15,649 nucleotides of DNA from Clostridia bacterium (GTDB lineage Bacteria > Bacillota > Clostridia > Oscillospirales > Acutalibacteraceae). The stretch is from assembly GCA_900772705.1 (NCBI GenBank), contig CAAGRQ010000160.1:1-15649 (forward strand), in the 5' to 3' direction. Positions 15,081 through 15,649 of the stretch are shown here, one piece after another. The notes beneath the pieces were generated by a model. The model saw nothing but the letters and a program-made list of their open reading frames with translations, did not search any database and had not been told where the DNA came from. The translations under genes were made by a program, and so were the position numbers. Within the stretch, counting starts at the first letter, position 1. Each line of letters opens with the position of its first letter.

Positions 15081-15584
15081 ATGAAAAGTAAAACGAATTT
15101 GCTTAAAATATTTAATATATTTGCCTTGGGTATTCTCATAATATCCGCAATATATGTAATAATAAATCCAAACTCATTATCATTGCTTACAGACTCGAAA
15201 TGGGATACTTTGTTTTCCGATTTTGAAATACATATAAATTTTTCAAAGAATCTGTCGCAAACATATTACACAAGCATGCACGCCTGCTTTCCGCCTTTTA
15301 TATACCTGTTTTATCATTTAATGGGTGTACTCATTCCACAGACGGACAGCGAATATGCAATACTTCTGCTATATGTCGTAACAACGGCGGTATTATATGC
15401 CATATTCGGATTTGTTTTTTCAAAGGCATTGAAAAAAAACAATGACACCTCGATATTTGCCGCACTTATTTTACTGTGCCTGAGCACAACTTCCGTATTC
15501 GGAATTATCGAAAGAGCAAATATTGTATTCCTTGTTTCAATACTTTTGATTGTTTCCTGTATGTGGCGAAAGAAAAATTGCTAA
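15081..15584 (+). pseudogene. 3'-truncated multi-spanning membrane protein, GT-C/GT87-like
   Basis: The 167-residue product has hydrophobic segments at about 10-29, 71-86, 92-115, 124-143 and 147-162. Between the first two is an extracytoplasmic loop with WDTLFSDFEIHINFSKN and HACFPPF, and later GIIERANIVF. An Asp-rich first loop followed by many helices is the layout of GT-C fold membrane glycosyltransferases such as family 87, which use polyprenyl-phosphate sugars and usually exceed 400 residues. This frame stops in the middle of what should be the membrane domain, right after MWRKKNC, and no other frame downstream continues with hydrophobic helices. It is therefore probably a broken 5' remnant. 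No clear ribosome binding site precedes ATG 15081 and no good promoter was found; the upstream terminator isolates it from fba. A genuine small membrane protein cannot be excluded. Confidence 0.5.
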
Positions 15585-15636
15585 AAACTTACCAAATGGT
15601 GTTAGTTATAAAGTAGAAGAATTGTTTCATAAATAA
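15550..15636 (+). other. Short soluble-looking coding remnant after the truncated membrane gene
   Basis: In a frame shifted relative to the membrane gene, 28 codons run from just after a TGA (15547-15549) to TAA (15634-15636) and include NLPNGVSYKVEELF. The polar composition does not fit a continuation of the membrane protein. The pattern recalls the LPNG-x-x-F-x-V-x-x-LF stretch I associate with small DUF1413-type proteins, but this is from memory and the fragment is short. It has no start codon with a ribosome binding site, so it is at most a fragment. Confidence 0.2.
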
Positions 15637-15649
15637 TCTCCTTAATATG

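Overview
This 15.6 kb window looks like chromosome of an anaerobic Firmicute, most likely a gut or rumen Clostridia member near Ruminococcus/Oscillospiraceae. That placement is inference. It rests on strong AGGAG ribosome binding sites, consensus sigma-70/SigA-type promoters with 17-base spacers, the large single-chain PurL, a purH product reduced to its formyltransferase domain, and a domain-permuted family 3 glycoside hydrolase of the kind known from rumen Ruminococcus and Butyrivibrio. No phage, IS element, CRISPR array, tRNA or rRNA gene was seen.

Layout. Positions 1-71 (minus) hold the first 23 codons of a probably secreted protein, with a near-perfect promoter behind it. At 376-1521 (minus) is a protein made only of PAS-like sensor domains, closed by its own terminator. 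purL (1745-5497, plus) follows from a divergent promoter and ends at a hairpin that can stop transcription from both sides. At 5574-7117 (minus) lies a translationally coupled pair of RimK-like ATP-grasp ligases. Their promoter overlaps, back to back, the promoter of the purH-purA operon (7239-9726, plus). A 230-base gap then carries a terminator, two copies of a 31-base direct repeat and a second hairpin. A ClC chloride/proton antiporter gene follows, apparently leaderless (9957-11540), then a permuted GH3 beta-glycosidase (11588-14008), then a class II fructose-bisphosphate aldolase with its own promoter and terminator (14100-14963). The window ends in what looks like a 3'-truncated membrane glycosyltransferase gene (15081-15584) and unexplained sequence.

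How the genes work together. PurL catalyses FGAR to FGAM. The purH-type protein formylates AICAR to FAICAR. PurA commits IMP to AMP. The IMP cyclohydrolase step between the last two is missing from this window and must be encoded elsewhere. The GH3 enzyme has no signal peptide, so it probably splits imported oligosaccharides in the cytoplasm, and aldolase is in the glycolytic route such sugars would enter. The best candidate for something undescribed is the ATP-grasp pair: two different RimK-like ligases, one with an altered metal-binding motif, coupled by a 4-base overlap and embedded among purine genes with a shared control region. Their substrate cannot be read from the sequence.
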